Shown here: in pieces, positions 19,917 through 28,275 of the stretch | How the letters are laid out: each line of letters starts with the position of its first letter | How positions within the stretch are numbered: position 1 is the stretch's first letter | From: Paracoccus sp. R12_2 | GTDB taxonomy: Bacteria > Pseudomonadota > Alphaproteobacteria > Rhodobacterales > Rhodobacteraceae | NCBI RefSeq assembly: GCF_017744015.1 | Contig: NZ_JAGHRA010000005.1 | Location: 124,001 to 188,000 of the forward strand | Length of the DNA: 64,000 bases | Direction of reading: 5' to 3' | Program-made: the position numbers and the translations under genes | The notes under the pieces: generated by a model | What the model was told of the DNA's origin: nothing | What the model saw: only the letters and a program-made list of their open reading frames with translations | Databases searched by the model: none

Positions 19917-20381
19917 TTATCGCAACGGGATCGGGCGCTGTTCCTCGATCGCCTCCATCGCGAAATACGAGGTCACCGTTTCCAGCTCTATATCCGCGAT
20001 CAGCCGTTTATACACGTCGTCATAGCCTGCCATGTCCCTGACGACGATCTTCAGCAGATAATCGTATTCGCCTCCGATGCGGAAAAAGTCTATCACCTCG
20101 GGTATCGCCGAGACATGGACGCGGAACTTTCTCAGCCAGTCTGCCGAGTGATGTCGCGTCTTGATCAGCGAGAATACGACAAAACCGCCGCCCAGGCTGT
20201 TTCGATCGATCACCACGGTGCGGTTGCGGATCGCGCCCGAGGCTTCCAACGTCTTCAGCCTGCGCCAGCAGGCGTTCTGCGACAAACCTACCTTCTCGGC
20301 AAGCGCGCGCTGGGGCAGGCCAGCGTCACGCTGAAGTTCCTCGAGGATGCGAAAATCAAAATGATCCAGTTTATGTGCCAT
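19917..20381 (-). CDS. Lrp/AsnC-family transcriptional regulator
   Basis: A 154-residue feast/famine regulator: an N-terminal helix-turn-helix (about 8-60; LDHFDFRILEELQRDAGLPQ, SQNACWRRLKTLEASG) and a C-terminal RAM effector-binding domain (about 70-145). It is divergent from the class V PLP enzyme across a 102-bp AT-rich spacer, so it probably controls both itself and the amine/opine-like cluster. The effector is likely an amino acid or relative, by family habit. Confidence 0.92.
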   Translation of the reverse strand: MAHKLDHFDFRILEELQRDAGLPQRALAEKVGLSQNACWRRLKTLEASGAIRNRTVVIDRNSLGGGFVVFSLIKTRHHSADWLRKFRVHVSAIPEVIDFFRIGGEYDYLLKIVVRDMAGYDDVYKRLIADIELETVTSYFAMEAIEEQRPIPLR

Positions 20382-20483
20382 GTGTCGATCATATGACCCA
20401 AAAAATCTAAATCAATAGCAATGAACTGTGAAGTTTTTTCCGAATATTGCGTCATACTTGAACCATCAGTACCAGGGGATGAC

Positions 20484-21944
20484 ATGACTGCGCTCGACGA
20501 TTTCAAGGCTGCGCTGAAAGGCGCTGACGTTCACGACCGGATCCGCGAAGGGTTGATCGGCGAGGATGTGCAGATCGACGGGCCGTTCGGGTCTAAGCCG
20601 TTGATCTATGCCGATTACGTCGCTTCGGGCCGCGCGCTGACGCAGGTAGAGGATTTCATCCGCGAACGGGTGCTGCCCTATTATGCCAACACGCATACGC
20701 AGGCGTCGTTCTGCGGCGAGTACATGACCAAGCTGCGCGAGGCCGCGCGCGCCGAAATCGCCCGCCTGACCGGCGCGGGCGCGGGAATGAGCGTGGTGTT
20801 CACCGGCTCGGGTTCTACCGCCGGAATCAACCGCATCGTCGGGCTGCTGGACTTGGCGCGGCTGGTTCGGGAAGGGCAGCGTGTCGTGGTTCTGACCGGC
20901 CCCTACGAGCACCATTCCAACATCCTTCCCTGGCGAGAAACCGGTGCAGAGGTGATCGAGATCGACGAGGCGCCCGGCGGCGGTGTGGATATGGGCGCGC
21001 TAGAGCGCAGCTTGCAGGCGGCGCAGGGTGCGGCGCGGATCGTCGGCACGTTCTCGGCCGCATCGAACGTGACCGGCATCCTGACCGATGCCGACGCGGT
21101 GACGCGCGTTCTGCGCGCGTATGGCGCGCTGGCGGTCTGGGACTACGGCTGTGCCGGCCCCTATTGCGAAATGGACATGAGGGCCGGAACCGATGAGCAG
21201 AAGGATGCCATCGTGTTTTCGGTTCACAAGTTTCCCGGCGGCCCCGGTTCCAGTGGCGTTGCCGTGATCCGCGACGATATCGCGCATCGCGCGACCCCGA
21301 CCCTTCCCGGCGGCGGCACGGTCAGTTTCGTATCGCCCTGGGGGCATGTGTATTCCGGCAGCCTGTCGGCGCGGGAAGAAGGCGGCACCCCGAACGTGAC
21401 CGGCGATATCCGCGCCGCGCTGGCGATGCTGGTCAAGGAAGCCTTGGGCCAGGACTGGCTGGATGCCCGGCAGGCGGAACTGCGGGCGCGGGCACTGAAG
21501 GTCTGGGAACGGAACGACCGGATCGAGTTGCTGGGCGTGCCGGATGCCGAGGCTTTGCCGATCTTCTCGTTTCGGGTGCGGGATGGGCAGGGCGGGTTGA
21601 TGCATCACCAGTTCTTCACCCGACTTCTCAGCGATCTGACCGGCGTGCAGGCCCGCGGCGGCTGTGCCTGTGCAGGCCCATACGGCCATCGGTTGCTGGG
21701 GTTGGGGCGCGCCGAATCCGACGCGACCATCGCCGCGCTGGAACAGGGCAGGGAAACCGCCAAACCCGGCTGGGTGCGGTTGAATCTTTCCGCACTGATG
21801 AGCGACAAGAAGGCGGATTTGATCATCGGGGCGGTGGACAATCTGGCGCGGATCGCCCCAGACTATGCAGTTCAGTATCGCGTCGATACCAGTACCGCCC
21901 GGTTCAACGCGGAAGGGTTTTCCAAGGATACGCTTGCTTCATGA
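20484..21944 (+). CDS. Class V PLP-dependent enzyme, cysteine-desulfurase-like
   Basis: A 486-residue aminotransferase class V fold. The N-terminal IYADYVASGRAL and YYANTHTQAS are typical of the family. The PLP lysine lies in VFSVHKFPGGPGSSGVAV. A Cys-rich loop, RGGCACAGPYGHR, sits where cysteine desulfurases carry their catalytic Cys. The protein is about 80 residues longer than IscS/SufS, with an added C-terminal part. No sulfur-carrier genes are nearby, so a lyase or transaminase role on an unusual amino acid is more likely. The ATG at 20484 has AGGGGA upstream. First gene of the cluster; ATGA overlap with the MFS gene. Confidence 0.82.
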   Translation: MTALDDFKAALKGADVHDRIREGLIGEDVQIDGPFGSKPLIYADYVASGRALTQVEDFIRERVLPYYANTHTQASFCGEYMTKLREAARAEIARLTGAGAGMSVVFTGSGSTAGINRIVGLLDLARLVREGQRVVVLTGPYEHHSNILPWRETGAEVIEIDEAPGGGVDMGALERSLQAAQGAARIVGTFSAASNVTGILTDADAVTRVLRAYGALAVWDYGCAGPYCEMDMRAGTDEQKDAIVFSVHKFPGGPGSSGVAVIRDDIAHRATPTLPGGGTVSFVSPWGHVYSGSLSAREEGGTPNVTGDIRAALAMLVKEALGQDWLDARQAELRARALKVWERNDRIELLGVPDAEALPIFSFRVRDGQGGLMHHQFFTRLLSDLTGVQARGGCACAGPYGHRLLGLGRAESDATIAALEQGRETAKPGWVRLNLSALMSDKKADLIIGAVDNLARIAPDYAVQYRVDTSTARFNAEGFSKDTLAS

Positions 21945-23287
21945 CCGACGCCCGGATCAGCCCTTTTGCCAATCCCGCCTTCCGCACGCTGTTTGCCGGG
22001 CAGGTCTTTTCGCTGCTGGCGATCGGCCTGATGACCGTGGCGATGTCGCTGGCGGCATACCGGATCGGCGGAACGGCGGCCGCCGGACAGATCCTGGGCT
22101 TTCTTCTGGCGGTGAAGATGGTTGCGTATGTCGGCGTCGCGCCGCTGGCCGCCGCGCTGTTTGCCGGGCGCAGTCGCAAGCGGGTGATGGTGGGGCTGGA
22201 CGTTGCACGGATGCTGCTGCTGCTGCCGATGGCGTTTGCCACTCAGACCTGGCAGATCGCCGCGCTGGCGCTGGTCTTCTTTGCCGTGTCGTCGGGTTTC
22301 ACGCCGATCTTCCAGTCGGTGATCCCCGATGTGCTGCCCGATGAACGTGCTTACAGCCGGGCGCTGGTCTGGTCGCGCATCGCATATACGCTGGAATCGG
22401 TACTGTCGCCAGTGCTTGCCGCCATGGTGCTGCAGGTCGTGGCAGGCAAGTATCTGTTCTGGGTAGCCGCGCTGGCTTTCATAGGTTCGATCGCCGCGCT
22501 TGTTATCACGCGCTTTCCGCCCGAGGGAAGCGACGGTCGCAAGGGATCATTCGTGTCACGGGCGTTTCGTGGGCTGTCGATTTATCGACGCACACCGCGC
22601 CTGCGCGGGCTTTTCCTGCTCAATTTCGCGCTGTCGCTCAGCATGGCGTGGGTGCTGGTCAATTCGGTGGTGCTGGCAGGGGCGCGTCTGGGCGATGCGG
22701 AAACGCATTTTCCCACCCTGATGGCTTTCTATGGCCTGGGCGCCGCGATTGGCGCGGTGCTGGTGCCGCGTCTGGTCGAGGCGCAGGGCGATCGCTGCGT
22801 GATGGCGTCGGGGGCCGTGCTGCACGCCGTGCTGGGATTGGGTATCGTGCTGCCGTTGGGCTATGCGGGATACATGGCGCTTTGGCTTGGCTTCGGGTTG
22901 GCCGCGTCGTTGGTGCTGACGCCGGGCGGGTTGGTGATCGCACGATCTGCCACGGCGAAGGACCGTCCGGCGGTGTTCGCGGCGCAGTTCTCGCTGTCGC
23001 ATGCGGGCTGGCTTCTGGCCTATCCCCTGGCCGGAGAGTTGGGGGCGCGTGCCGGTCTGGAGCCGGCGTTGCTGATCCTGTCGGGGATGACCGTCGGCGT
23101 AGCGGCCCTGGCGCTGCGGATCTGGCCCGCGACCGATCCGCTGACCCGCGAACATGATCACCCGGAACTGGCCCGCGATCATCCGCATCTGCGTCACACC
23201 CCAGCGCAGGGGCCGCGCCACCGGCATTCCCATGCCTTTTACATCGACGACCTCCACCCGGACTGGTCGGCCAGCAAGCCGGCCTGA
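21941..23287 (+). CDS. MFS transporter with histidine-rich C-terminal tail
   Basis: A 448-residue major facilitator with about 12 membrane helices, of the EntS/NreB-like type (N-terminal NPAFRTLFAGQVFSLLAIGL; QSVIPDVLPDERAYSRALVW). The C-terminal soluble tail of about 45 residues carries nine histidines within about 39 residues (EHDHPELARDHPHLRH, then RHRHSHAFYIDDLH). A His-rich tail on an MFS recalls the nickel exporter NreB and suggests metal binding or sensing. Coupled by ATGA to the class V enzyme upstream. Probably an exporter; the substrate is unknown. Confidence 0.85.
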   Translation: MTDARISPFANPAFRTLFAGQVFSLLAIGLMTVAMSLAAYRIGGTAAAGQILGFLLAVKMVAYVGVAPLAAALFAGRSRKRVMVGLDVARMLLLLPMAFATQTWQIAALALVFFAVSSGFTPIFQSVIPDVLPDERAYSRALVWSRIAYTLESVLSPVLAAMVLQVVAGKYLFWVAALAFIGSIAALVITRFPPEGSDGRKGSFVSRAFRGLSIYRRTPRLRGLFLLNFALSLSMAWVLVNSVVLAGARLGDAETHFPTLMAFYGLGAAIGAVLVPRLVEAQGDRCVMASGAVLHAVLGLGIVLPLGYAGYMALWLGFGLAASLVLTPGGLVIARSATAKDRPAVFAAQFSLSHAGWLLAYPLAGELGARAGLEPALLILSGMTVGVAALALRIWPATDPLTREHDHPELARDHPHLRHTPAQGPRHRHSHAFYIDDLHPDWSASKPA

Positions 23288-23327
23288 GCGTGCCGTGACC
23301 GCACCCCAAAGTTACAGGAATGACGAC

Positions 23328-24794
23328 ATGATACAGGAAACCGCTTCTCCGATCGACGGCCAGGGACTGCCCGTTCTGGAGGCGCGGCTGCGCGAGGATC
23401 TGAAATTCCTTTGCTGGCCGGGCAAGGACTGGGTGCCCGCCCGCGAAGGCGTTCACGACGTGGTCATCATCGGTGGTGGCATGTGCGGCATGGTGGCCTG
23501 GCTGGCGCTGAAGACCGGCGGCATCCACAATATGCGTGTGCTGGATCGCAGTCCCGAAGGGCTGGAAGGTCCCTGGCTGACCTATGCACGGATGGAGACT
23601 CTGCGTTCTCCGAAAGAGCTGACCGGCCCGGCCTACGGCCACGGCGCCCTAAGCTTTCAGGCATGGTATCGCGCACAGTTCGGCACCGAGAAATGGGGGC
23701 AACTGGACAAGATCCCGCGTCCGATGTGGATGCAGTACCTGAAATGGTACCGCAAGGTCCTTGAGATACCCACCGAGAACGGGGTGTCCGTCGATCTGGT
23801 CAGGCCCGAGGGCGATCTGCTGCGGCTGCATCTGTCGGGCGGGCCAGAGGCGTCGATCCTGACCCGCAAGCTGGTCTTCGCCACCGGGCGCGATGGGACC
23901 GGCCAGCCGAACATCCCGGGTTTCGTGCGGGATCTTGACCAGAAATACTGGGCGCACAGCGCGGATGATATCGACTTCGCCACGCTCAGGGGGAAGCGCG
24001 TGGCGGTGGTGGGGGTCGGGGCCTCGGCCGTGGACAATGCCGCCGAGGCGCTGGAGCATGGTGCCGCCGAGGTCCGCCACCTGATCCGCCGCAACGAAAT
24101 GCCCACCGTCAACAAGATGATGGGGATCGGTTCCTTCGGCTTCACTGCCGGTTATGCCAGCCTGCCGGATGAATGGCGCTGGCGCTTCATGCAGTATTCC
24201 TTTGCCACCCAGACGCCGCCGCCGCACGGTTCTACCAACAGGGTCAGCCGTCATCGAAACGCCTATTTCCACTTTGGCAAGGCGGTCGAGACGACGGTCG
24301 AGAGGAATGGCGCGGTCACCGTGGGCTTCGCGGACGGGACGTCCTACGAGGCCGATTTCGTGATCCTTGGGACAGGGTTTACCATCGACCCGCTGTCGCG
24401 GACCGAGTTCGGCGAGGCGGCGGGCGACATCCTGCTTTGGCAGGACGTCTATACGCCGCCGAAAGACGAACAATCCCGAGATCTGGGCCGGTTCCCCTAC
24501 CTGAACGACGATTTCACATTCCGCGAGAAAGAGCCGGGGCAGGCGCCCTGGCTGTCCAATGCTTACTGCTTCAACTATGGCGCTTCGGCCAGCCTTGGGA
24601 AAGTCAGCGGTGACATCCCGGGGATCTCGGAGGGGGCAGGCTGGATGGCGCGCGCGCTGGCGGCAAAGCTGTATGCCGAGGACGTTCAGCAGCATTGGCA
24701 GGCGATGATGGCCTATGACAAGCCCGAGCTGGACGGCAGCGAGTGGGTGCCGTCCCAGCTGTCCGGTGCAGAACAGAAGGGGGAAGTGGCGTGA
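23328..24794 (+). CDS. FAD/NAD(P)-binding oxidoreductase, class B monooxygenase-like
   Basis: A 488-residue flavoprotein with two Rossmann motifs: VVIIGGGMCGMVAW (FAD, about 46-59) and RVAVVGVGASAVDNAAEA (NADPH, about 225-242). The segment before the second motif (QKYWAHSADDIDFATLRGK) resembles the BVMO/FMO region but lacks a full FxGxxxH fingerprint. Likely an NADPH-dependent N- or C-hydroxylase, or a related oxidase. The ATG at 23328 follows a CAGGAA site. The stop overlaps the next gene's start (TGATG), placing it in the operon. Confidence 0.8.
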   Translation: MIQETASPIDGQGLPVLEARLREDLKFLCWPGKDWVPAREGVHDVVIIGGGMCGMVAWLALKTGGIHNMRVLDRSPEGLEGPWLTYARMETLRSPKELTGPAYGHGALSFQAWYRAQFGTEKWGQLDKIPRPMWMQYLKWYRKVLEIPTENGVSVDLVRPEGDLLRLHLSGGPEASILTRKLVFATGRDGTGQPNIPGFVRDLDQKYWAHSADDIDFATLRGKRVAVVGVGASAVDNAAEALEHGAAEVRHLIRRNEMPTVNKMMGIGSFGFTAGYASLPDEWRWRFMQYSFATQTPPPHGSTNRVSRHRNAYFHFGKAVETTVERNGAVTVGFADGTSYEADFVILGTGFTIDPLSRTEFGEAAGDILLWQDVYTPPKDEQSRDLGRFPYLNDDFTFREKEPGQAPWLSNAYCFNYGASASLGKVSGDIPGISEGAGWMARALAAKLYAEDVQQHWQAMMAYDKPELDGSEWVPSQLSGAEQKGEVA

Positions 24795-25267
24795 TGACGA
24801 TGGAAACAACCGCATTGACGGGCGCGGGGCTGACCGGCGTGCCCGGTGCAGCCGTCGAGGGACGCGCGAATATCTTCGAGATGACCCAGGCTGCCGAAGA
24901 AGCTGTCCTGCGGCCGAAAGATTGCGGGGCATGGTCGCACGAATTGCGCGCGGCGCTGGCGGCACGGATCGCGGTGCAGAACGACGAACACGCGCTGGCC
25001 GAGAGATATGCCGCCGGCGCGGGTGGTTTCGCGCCGCTGGCCGGACCGTCGCAGGACGGGGCCGCCGAGGGGCTTGCAGCCGTGCTGGCCTTCATGGACA
25101 AGGTCGCGGCCGACACGCGCAACGTCGCATCGACTGACATCGCGGGTTTGCAGGCGGCAGGGATCTTGGACGCGGATATCGTGCGGCTCTGCGAACTTAA
25201 CGCATTCCTTGCCTACCAGTTGCGGGTGGTTGCCGGTCTGCGCCTGATGAAAGGGGTCTTCGCATGA
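24794..25267 (+). CDS. CMD-domain protein without CxxC (first of a pair)
   Basis: A 157-residue helical protein. It resembles the family I remember as TIGR04029 (CMD domain protein, Avi_7170 family), which always sits next to a second CMD protein. It has only two scattered cysteines and no CxxC, so it is unlikely to be a peroxidase on its own and may pair with the next gene product. The start could be the ATG at 24794 or a GTG at 24791. It overlaps both neighbours by a few bases, showing tight coupling. Confidence 0.72.
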   Translation: MTMETTALTGAGLTGVPGAAVEGRANIFEMTQAAEEAVLRPKDCGAWSHELRAALAARIAVQNDEHALAERYAAGAGGFAPLAGPSQDGAAEGLAAVLAFMDKVAADTRNVASTDIAGLQAAGILDADIVRLCELNAFLAYQLRVVAGLRLMKGVFA

Positions 25268-25854
25268 CCAAGGTGATCACGAAGTTCACCCGCAACGTGC
25301 CGCATTGGCAACCGCGCGTGAAGCCCGTCGACCTGAAGGAGGCCAGCGACGAGCAGCTTGACGCACTGAAGGTCACGCCGTCGAACACCAAGGTGTCGGA
25401 ATATGTCCTGACGCTGGCGCACGACGTTGAAAGCCTGAAGGTCCGATCGCCTCTGTTCAACGCGATCATGTATGACAAGGGCGGGATGAGCCGGGCCGAG
25501 CGTGAACTGGGTGCGCTTGCGGCCTCGATGGTCAATCACTGCATCTATTGCGCCGCGGTGCACGCTGCGCGGCATGCGCAGCTGGAAAAATCCACGGAAG
25601 TGACCGACAGGCTGTTCCGGGACGGTGCCGATGCCGATTTGGGGCCGCGTGATCGCGCGATCTTCGATTTTGCCGTGGCGTTGTCCAGGACGCCGTCGCA
25701 GGCCGGGCCGGAAGAGATGGCTGCCCTGAAAGATGCGGGTCTGGATGAGACCGAAGTTCTGGACCTTATCCTGTCGGCATCGCTGTTTGGCTGGGCCAAC
25801 CGGTTGATGCATGTTCTGGGCGATCCGGTGCGGTTGCCGGAAACCGCCGCATAA
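25264..25854 (+). CDS. AhpD-like peroxidase-related CMD protein (second of a pair)
   Basis: A 196-residue CMD/AhpD-fold protein with the redox motif HCIYCAAVH (C93, C96, H100) preceded by conserved glutamates in SRAEREL (E79, E81). This is the AhpD catalytic arrangement. It resembles, from memory, the TIGR04030 family (Avi_7169), the standard partner of the previous gene. It may detoxify peroxide or organic hydroperoxide made by the flavoprotein of the same operon; that role is inferred. ATGA overlap with the upstream gene. Confidence 0.82.
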   Translation: MTKVITKFTRNVPHWQPRVKPVDLKEASDEQLDALKVTPSNTKVSEYVLTLAHDVESLKVRSPLFNAIMYDKGGMSRAERELGALAASMVNHCIYCAAVHAARHAQLEKSTEVTDRLFRDGADADLGPRDRAIFDFAVALSRTPSQAGPEEMAALKDAGLDETEVLDLILSASLFGWANRLMHVLGDPVRLPETAA

Positions 25855-25862
25855 AAATCTAC

Positions 25863-25886
25863 TATAACGGAAATTTTTCTGTCATA
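25863..25886. promoter_or_regulatory. Operator-like inverted repeat before the opine-dehydrogenase gene
   Basis: TATAACGGAAA (25863-25873) and TTTCTGTCATA (25876-25886) form an imperfect inverted repeat, 9 of 11 positions, with a 2-nt spacer, in an AT-rich 80-bp gap. A GTCATA also occurs in the lrp/class V intergenic spacer at about 20450-20456. It may be the binding site of the Lrp-type regulator at an internal promoter. This is tentative. Confidence 0.35.
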
Positions 25887-25934
25887 ATATCATACGAACG
25901 ATGAAACAGTGACAGGGCGAATCAGGGAGACGAC

Positions 25935-27047
25935 GTGGGAAAGACGGTAGGATTGGCGGGCGCGGGCTCGATTGCGTTCGGAACCGCGGCGGTGCTGCAC
26001 AAGGCGGGTCATGACCCGATGCTGTGGTCGCCTTCGGGTGATGGCACCTCAGGTCTGAGCGGTGGCGCGTCTCTGCGCGCGGTGGGTGCCTTGGAAACGA
26101 CGTTCTCCCCTCGCATCGCCAGCGACGCGGCGACGCTGGCGCGCGAGAATGACGTTCTGATCATCACCTTGCCCGGCTATGGCCACAAGACCGTGCTGGA
26201 TGCCCTGGCGCCGCATATCGAGAACCGTCACCATGTGATCGTGTCATCCCATGCCTCGTTGGGGGCGGTGTACCTGATGCAGCTTCTGGCCGAACGCGGC
26301 GTCGTCGCGCCGATCACCGCATGGGGCACGACGATCTGCACCGGGCGGCGGCAATCGGGCACCGAGGTCAAGGTGAACACCGTGCGCAGCCGCGTCGATC
26401 TTTGTACCGTGCCCGAAGACCGCTCTGCCGAGGCGCTGGCGCTGTGTCGGGAACTGTTCGGCGACCGGTTCCAGCCGCGTGACGGGCTGCTGGCGATATC
26501 ATTGTCGAACCTCAATCCCCAGAACCACATGGGCATCGCGCTGGGAAACATCACCCGGATGGAGCGCGGCGAAACATGGTCGCAGGGTCAGAACGTCACC
26601 CCGAAGGTGGGACGCCTTCTGGAGGAACTGGACCGCGAACGGCTGCAGATCGCGCAGGCGCTGGGGCTGGAAGTCAGGACGATCTTCGAACATTTCCACC
26701 TGTCCTTTCACGTTCCGGTCGCCTCGATCTCTGAGATGAACCAGCAGATGCACGCCCAAGGCAACGGAGGCACCGGACCCGATACCGCCGACAGCCGCTA
26801 TGTCACCGAGGACGTGCCCTACGGGCTGGTCGTGACTGCCGCGCTGGGTCGGCTGGCTGGCCATCCCGCGCCGTTGCACGAGGCGGGTATTAGCATCTTT
26901 TCGGCCATGTATGGTCGGGATTTCGAGGCCGAGAACCAGATCCTGGCGGCGCTGGAGCTGGATCGGTTCAGCCTTGAAGACTTGAAGGGGGCGGCCAGAA
27001 CGGGCCTTTTGCGCCAGCCTGTCAGCGCATCAAGCGCGTCGGACTAG
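25935..27047 (+). CDS. NAD/NADP octopine/nopaline-dehydrogenase-family enzyme
   Basis: A 370-residue enzyme with an N-terminal Rossmann motif (VGLAGAGSIAFGTAAVL) and the C-terminal helical domain of opine dehydrogenases (SNLNPQNHMGIALG with the expected catalytic His; TEDVPYGLVVTAALGRLAG). Opine dehydrogenases reversibly join an amino acid and a 2-keto acid into a secondary-amine dicarboxylate. GTG start at 25935 after AGGGAGA. It sits between the CMD pair and a PotD-type importer, the transporter class that also carries mannopine in Agrobacterium. The substrate is unknown. Confidence 0.85.
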   Translation: MGKTVGLAGAGSIAFGTAAVLHKAGHDPMLWSPSGDGTSGLSGGASLRAVGALETTFSPRIASDAATLARENDVLIITLPGYGHKTVLDALAPHIENRHHVIVSSHASLGAVYLMQLLAERGVVAPITAWGTTICTGRRQSGTEVKVNTVRSRVDLCTVPEDRSAEALALCRELFGDRFQPRDGLLAISLSNLNPQNHMGIALGNITRMERGETWSQGQNVTPKVGRLLEELDRERLQIAQALGLEVRTIFEHFHLSFHVPVASISEMNQQMHAQGNGGTGPDTADSRYVTEDVPYGLVVTAALGRLAGHPAPLHEAGISIFSAMYGRDFEAENQILAALELDRFSLEDLKGAARTGLLRQPVSASSASD

Positions 27048-27089
27048 AATCAAGAATAACCACCACGGGACCAACAAGGAGAACAAGCC

Positions 27090-28199
27090 ATGTCGAAACT
27101 GATCTTCAATCGTCGCCGGTTTCTGGGAACGACCGTCGCGACCGGCGCGGCGCTGGCATCGCCCGCCTATTTGCGCCGTGCCTCTGCCCAGACCGGGGGC
27201 GAGGTGAACATCTGGACCTACAATGATTTCGTGCCCACGGCCTTCCGCGAGCAGTTCGAGGCCGAGACCGGCATCAAGGTCAACATCCGCTTGGTGGATG
27301 ACCAGGGAAAGCAGTTCAACCTGCTGGCGGCCGAACAGCCGAACCCGACCGTCGATATCATGACCGTTGCCGGGCACCGATTCCTGCAATTCATCGAAAG
27401 CGACCTGCTGGCGCCGCTGGACACCGGACGCCTAAAGAACTGGGACAAGATCAACCCGACCTTCTCGGAAAGCGACTGGTCGACGATCAACGGCAACAAA
27501 TGGGGCGCGCCGATCCTGTCCGGGATGGAGGTTTTGTCCTACAACACCGAAATCGTCAGCGAGGAGGAGGCCCAGACCTGGGACACGCTCTTCAGCGAAC
27601 AATACAAGGGCCAGACCGCCTATATCATCCAGGACATGATGTCGATCATCATGCTGAAGATGGGCTATGACGGCAACATGGTCGAGTATCTCGACGACCC
27701 CGACAAGGCCGCGCGGATCGTCGAGGAAGCCAAGGCCTTCCTGATCGAGAAGAAGCCGTTGGTGCGCAAATATTACGACGGCGGTGCCGAGTTCCAGCAG
27801 ATGATGGTCAACCAGGACATCGTGCTGGGCCACAGCTGGAACGGACCTGCCGCGGCGCTGATCAATGACGGCTTCCCGCTGGCGATGAGCATTCCGCGCG
27901 AAGGTTCCTACGGTTTTGTCTACACGTTCAACATCGCGAACAATGCGCCGAACGGCGACAATGCCTATCTCTTCCTTGACGCGCTGCTGTCCTCGCCCGA
28001 AATCGGCGCGGCGATGACGAAGGCTTCGGGCTTCATCTCGACCTACAAGGATGTGTCCCAGCATCTGAGCGAGCTGGAGCGGAAATCCACCTCTTTCCCG
28101 GACGAGCAGCTGGCCAACATGCAGTTCTTCCGTGCCGAGGCGAACGAGCTGAAATACAGCCTCGTCGATCCGGCCGTCGAGGCGATCAAGGCCGCCTGA
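27090..28199 (+). CDS. PotD/MotA-type ABC transporter solute-binding protein
   Basis: A 369-residue periplasmic binding protein with a Tat-like signal (NRRRFLGTTVATGAALASP) cleaved after ASAQ at about residue 34. The mature start GEVNIWTYNDFVPTAFREQF is typical of spermidine/putrescine-type receptors. A strong AAGGAG lies upstream. It is followed by a stem-loop, then two permease genes and an ATPase gene. Polyamines, opines of the mannopine type or other amines are the likely ligands. Confidence 0.92.
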   Translation: MSKLIFNRRRFLGTTVATGAALASPAYLRRASAQTGGEVNIWTYNDFVPTAFREQFEAETGIKVNIRLVDDQGKQFNLLAAEQPNPTVDIMTVAGHRFLQFIESDLLAPLDTGRLKNWDKINPTFSESDWSTINGNKWGAPILSGMEVLSYNTEIVSEEEAQTWDTLFSEQYKGQTAYIIQDMMSIIMLKMGYDGNMVEYLDDPDKAARIVEEAKAFLIEKKPLVRKYYDGGAEFQQMMVNQDIVLGHSWNGPAAALINDGFPLAMSIPREGSYGFVYTFNIANNAPNGDNAYLFLDALLSSPEIGAAMTKASGFISTYKDVSQHLSELERKSTSFPDEQLANMQFFRAEANELKYSLVDPAVEAIKAA

Positions 28200-28222
28200 T
28201 CCCCTTGCCAGCCCAGCATGTT

Positions 28223-28247
28223 CCTGTCCCGCCACGCGCGGGGCAGG
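28223..28247 (+). terminator. Intercistronic stem-loop between PotD-like receptor and permease
   Basis: CCTGTCCCGC and GCGGGGCAGG form a 10-bp stem (one G-T pair) around CACGC, 24 bp after the receptor stop codon. No T-run follows. This is consistent with 3'-end protection or partial termination rather than full stop. Confidence 0.55.
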
Positions 28248-28275
28248 GGCCCAGGCATACTTGAAAGACGACTGT

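Noticed and set aside
20484-21944. Class V enzyme as an Fe-S cluster cysteine desulfurase (IscS/SufS)
   Set aside because: It is longer, no isc or suf genes are nearby, and it is embedded in a catabolic-looking transport cluster, though a Cys-rich loop is present.
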